Source: Bacteroidota bacterium (GTDB taxonomy: Bacteria; Spirochaetota; Spirochaetia; JABMQR01). From it: a stretch of 23,905 nucleotides of DNA. The translations under genes and the position numbers were made by a program. Shown piece after piece: positions 22,620 through 23,905 of this stretch. Position 1 is the stretch's first letter, and every line of letters begins with the position of its first letter. The notes beneath the pieces are model-generated. The model had not been told where the DNA came from, ran no database searches, and saw only the letters and a program-made list of their open reading frames with translations. The stretch is taken from assembly GCA_013202335.1 (NCBI GenBank), contig JABMQR010000227.1, positions 1-23,905 of the forward strand, read 5' to 3'.

Positions 22620-22761
22620 TAATAGAGTATTTCTAAAATTTGCTTTTGAAGTTTTCGATTTTGATTTTATATAAATATTCATACTATATAGATATATAAA
22701 TCCAAAACTTCTGACTAATGGAATGGGTCGATCATTCAAAATTGTATAATTTTGGATGATC
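22609..22761 (+). repeat. Three-hairpin intergenic element, copy C
   Basis: Hairpin 0: GCAAATTTTAG (22609-22619, including the xdhD stop) pairs perfectly with CTAAAATTTGC (22633-22643). Hairpin 1: GAAGTTTTCGATTT (22648-22661) pairs with AAATCCAAAACTTC (22698-22711), one mismatch. Hairpin 2: GATCATTCAAAATT (22730-22743) pairs with AATTTTGGATGATC (22748-22761), one G-T pair. It ends 45 bases before the ygeW ATG. Confidence 0.85.
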
Positions 22762-22806
22762 CCCGTTAAAAAAATATAACTACATATGTATGGAGGAAAA
22801 TTAAAA

Positions 22807-23905
22807 ATGGGAAAAGAAGCAATTAACGGCCTTATTCAGGAATTGAAAAATCTAAATACAAATAAGATGTATCTTAATGATTTTTTACACACATGGATGA
22901 AAGATGATGATGAAATTAGTGCGGTCTTTAAAACTGCAGAGATACTCAGAGGGTTACGAGAGCTGAACATTTCACCCAAGGTTTTTGATAGTGGATTGGG
23001 AATATCTTTATTTCGTGATAATTCAACCAGAACCCGTTTCAGTTATGCTAGTGCCTGTAATTTACTGGGACTTGAAGTTCAGGATCTGGACGAGGGGAAA
23101 AGCCAAATTGCCCATGGGGAAACGGTTCGTGAAACCGCAAATATGATCTCATTTATGGGTGATGTTATAGGTATCCGGGATGATATGTATATTGGAAAGG
23201 GTCACACATATATGAAGGAAGTTGCTGCGGCAGTTCAGGAAGGGTATGAAGATGGAATTCTTGAACAACGACCAACACTGGTTAACCTGCAGTGTGATAT
23301 AGACCATCCTACACAGTCAATGTCAGATATGCTGCATGTAATTAATCATTTTGGTGGAGTTGATAAGCTTAAAGGGAAAAAAATTGCTATGTCGTGGGCA
23401 TACTCGCCCTCTTACGGAAAACCTCTGTCCGTACCTCAGGGAATTATTGGTCTATTTACCAGATTTGGGATGGATGTAGTTCTGGCACATCCTGAGGGCT
23501 ATAATGTGATGCCTGAAATAGAAGATATTGCTAAAAATAATGCAGCAGCCAGTGGTGGAACCTATAAAAAAGTTAATTCAATGGAAGAAGCTTTTGTTGA
23601 TGCTGATATTGTTTACCCAAAAAGCTGGGCACCCTTTGCAGTTATGGAAGAGAGAACTCAACTGGTTGGAAATGGGCAGTTTGATGAGCTGGGAAAATTG
23701 GAACAAACCTGTCTGGAAAAGAATGCTCAATATAAGAATTGGGAGTGTACTGAGGAACTTATGCACTCTACAAAAGATAGTAAATCACTCTATATGCATT
23801 GCCTTCCGGCTGACATATCAAAAATTAGCTGTGAAAAAGGTGAAGTTGAGGCTTCAGTATTTGACAGATATCGAATACCATTGTATAAAGAAGCTAGTTA
23901 TAAAC
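22807..23905 (+). CDS. ygeW: YgeW, knotted carbamoyltransferase-like protein, 3' end cut by window
   Basis: 366 codons are visible and the frame is open at the window end; E. coli YgeW has about 396 residues, so roughly 30 are missing. The product belongs to the aspartate/ornithine transcarbamylase superfamily. It shows the carbamoyl phosphate-binding FRDNSTRTRFSYAS, then GKSQIAHGETVRETANM, LQCDIDHPTQSMSD and AMSWAYSPSYGKPLSVPQG, and finally YMHCLPADIS, corresponding to the HCLP loop. In the urate pathway it is thought to run in the phosphorolytic direction, releasing carbamoyl phosphate from a ureido amino acid so that ATP can be made. GGAGG lies ten bases before the ATG. Element copy C fills most of the gap to xdhD. 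Confidence 0.94.
   Translation, partial: MGKEAINGLIQELKNLNTNKMYLNDFLHTWMKDDDEISAVFKTAEILRGLRELNISPKVFDSGLGISLFRDNSTRTRFSYASACNLLGLEVQDLDEGKSQIAHGETVRETANMISFMGDVIGIRDDMYIGKGHTYMKEVAAAVQEGYEDGILEQRPTLVNLQCDIDHPTQSMSDMLHVINHFGGVDKLKGKKIAMSWAYSPSYGKPLSVPQGIIGLFTRFGMDVVLAHPEGYNVMPEIEDIAKNNAAASGGTYKKVNSMEEAFVDADIVYPKSWAPFAVMEERTQLVGNGQFDELGKLEQTCLEKNAQYKNWECTEELMHSTKDSKSLYMHCLPADISKISCEKGEVEASVFDRYRIPLYKEASYK

Noticed and set aside
22730..22775. Hairpin 2 of copy C as an intrinsic terminator
   Set aside because: The stem is followed by CCCGTTAAAAAAA on the plus strand, not a T run, and the equivalent hairpins in copies A and B also lack a proper T tract.

Overview
The window appears to come from an anaerobic bacterium of low to moderate G+C content with strong Shine-Dalgarno sites, for example in Spirochaetota or Bacillota. 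The sequence alone does not settle the lineage. Its main content is a large purine/urate catabolic cluster of the kind built around E. coli ygeWXY, xdhABC, ssnA and ygfK-xdhD, often called the selenium-dependent molybdenum hydroxylase cluster.

Left part (1-1470): a distinctly A+T-rich accessory patch carries two tightly coupled plus-strand genes of unknown function, one soluble and one membrane-anchored. A structured intergenic stretch (1468-1826) follows. It holds a 14-bp hairpin, a long imperfect inverted repeat, a strong terminator and what looks like the decayed C-terminal tail of a multicopper oxidase.

Minus-strand block (1827-7530): reading leftward, a fold-type II PLP enzyme (487 aa) abuts a zinc-ribbon threonine synthase-like protein. 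Next come a membrane-anchored coiled-coil protein and an exported PAP2 phosphatase. Last is an ArsR regulator, ArsP/YraQ-type permease and mini-thioredoxin operon. The ArsR promoter lies inside a perfect 13+13 bp palindrome and seems to drive a leaderless mRNA.

Plus-strand catabolic operon (7740-23905): a good sigma70-type promoter with a tandem palindromic site upstream precedes ygfK, ssnA, ygeY, a three-subunit xanthine dehydrogenase (Mo, 2Fe-2S and FAD subunits), an 8-oxoguanine deaminase, a YgfM-like FAD subunit, xdhD and ygeW (cut by the window end). The inferred flow is oxidation of purines by the Mo hydroxylases, 8-oxoguanine deamination to urate, reductive opening by the YgfK/XdhD system, then SsnA, YgeY and YgeW acting on ring-opened ureido intermediates. 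YgeX, the usual diaminopropionate ammonia-lyase, is not in the window.

The least explained signal is an intergenic element of about 150-170 bp present three times (4661-4826, 18690-18859, 22609-22761). It has a conserved central hairpin flanked by two hairpins whose sequences change while their base pairing is kept. Two copies lie just upstream of ygfM-like and ygeW; the third lies at the 3' end of the threonine synthase gene. No tRNA, rRNA, CRISPR array or transposase was seen.
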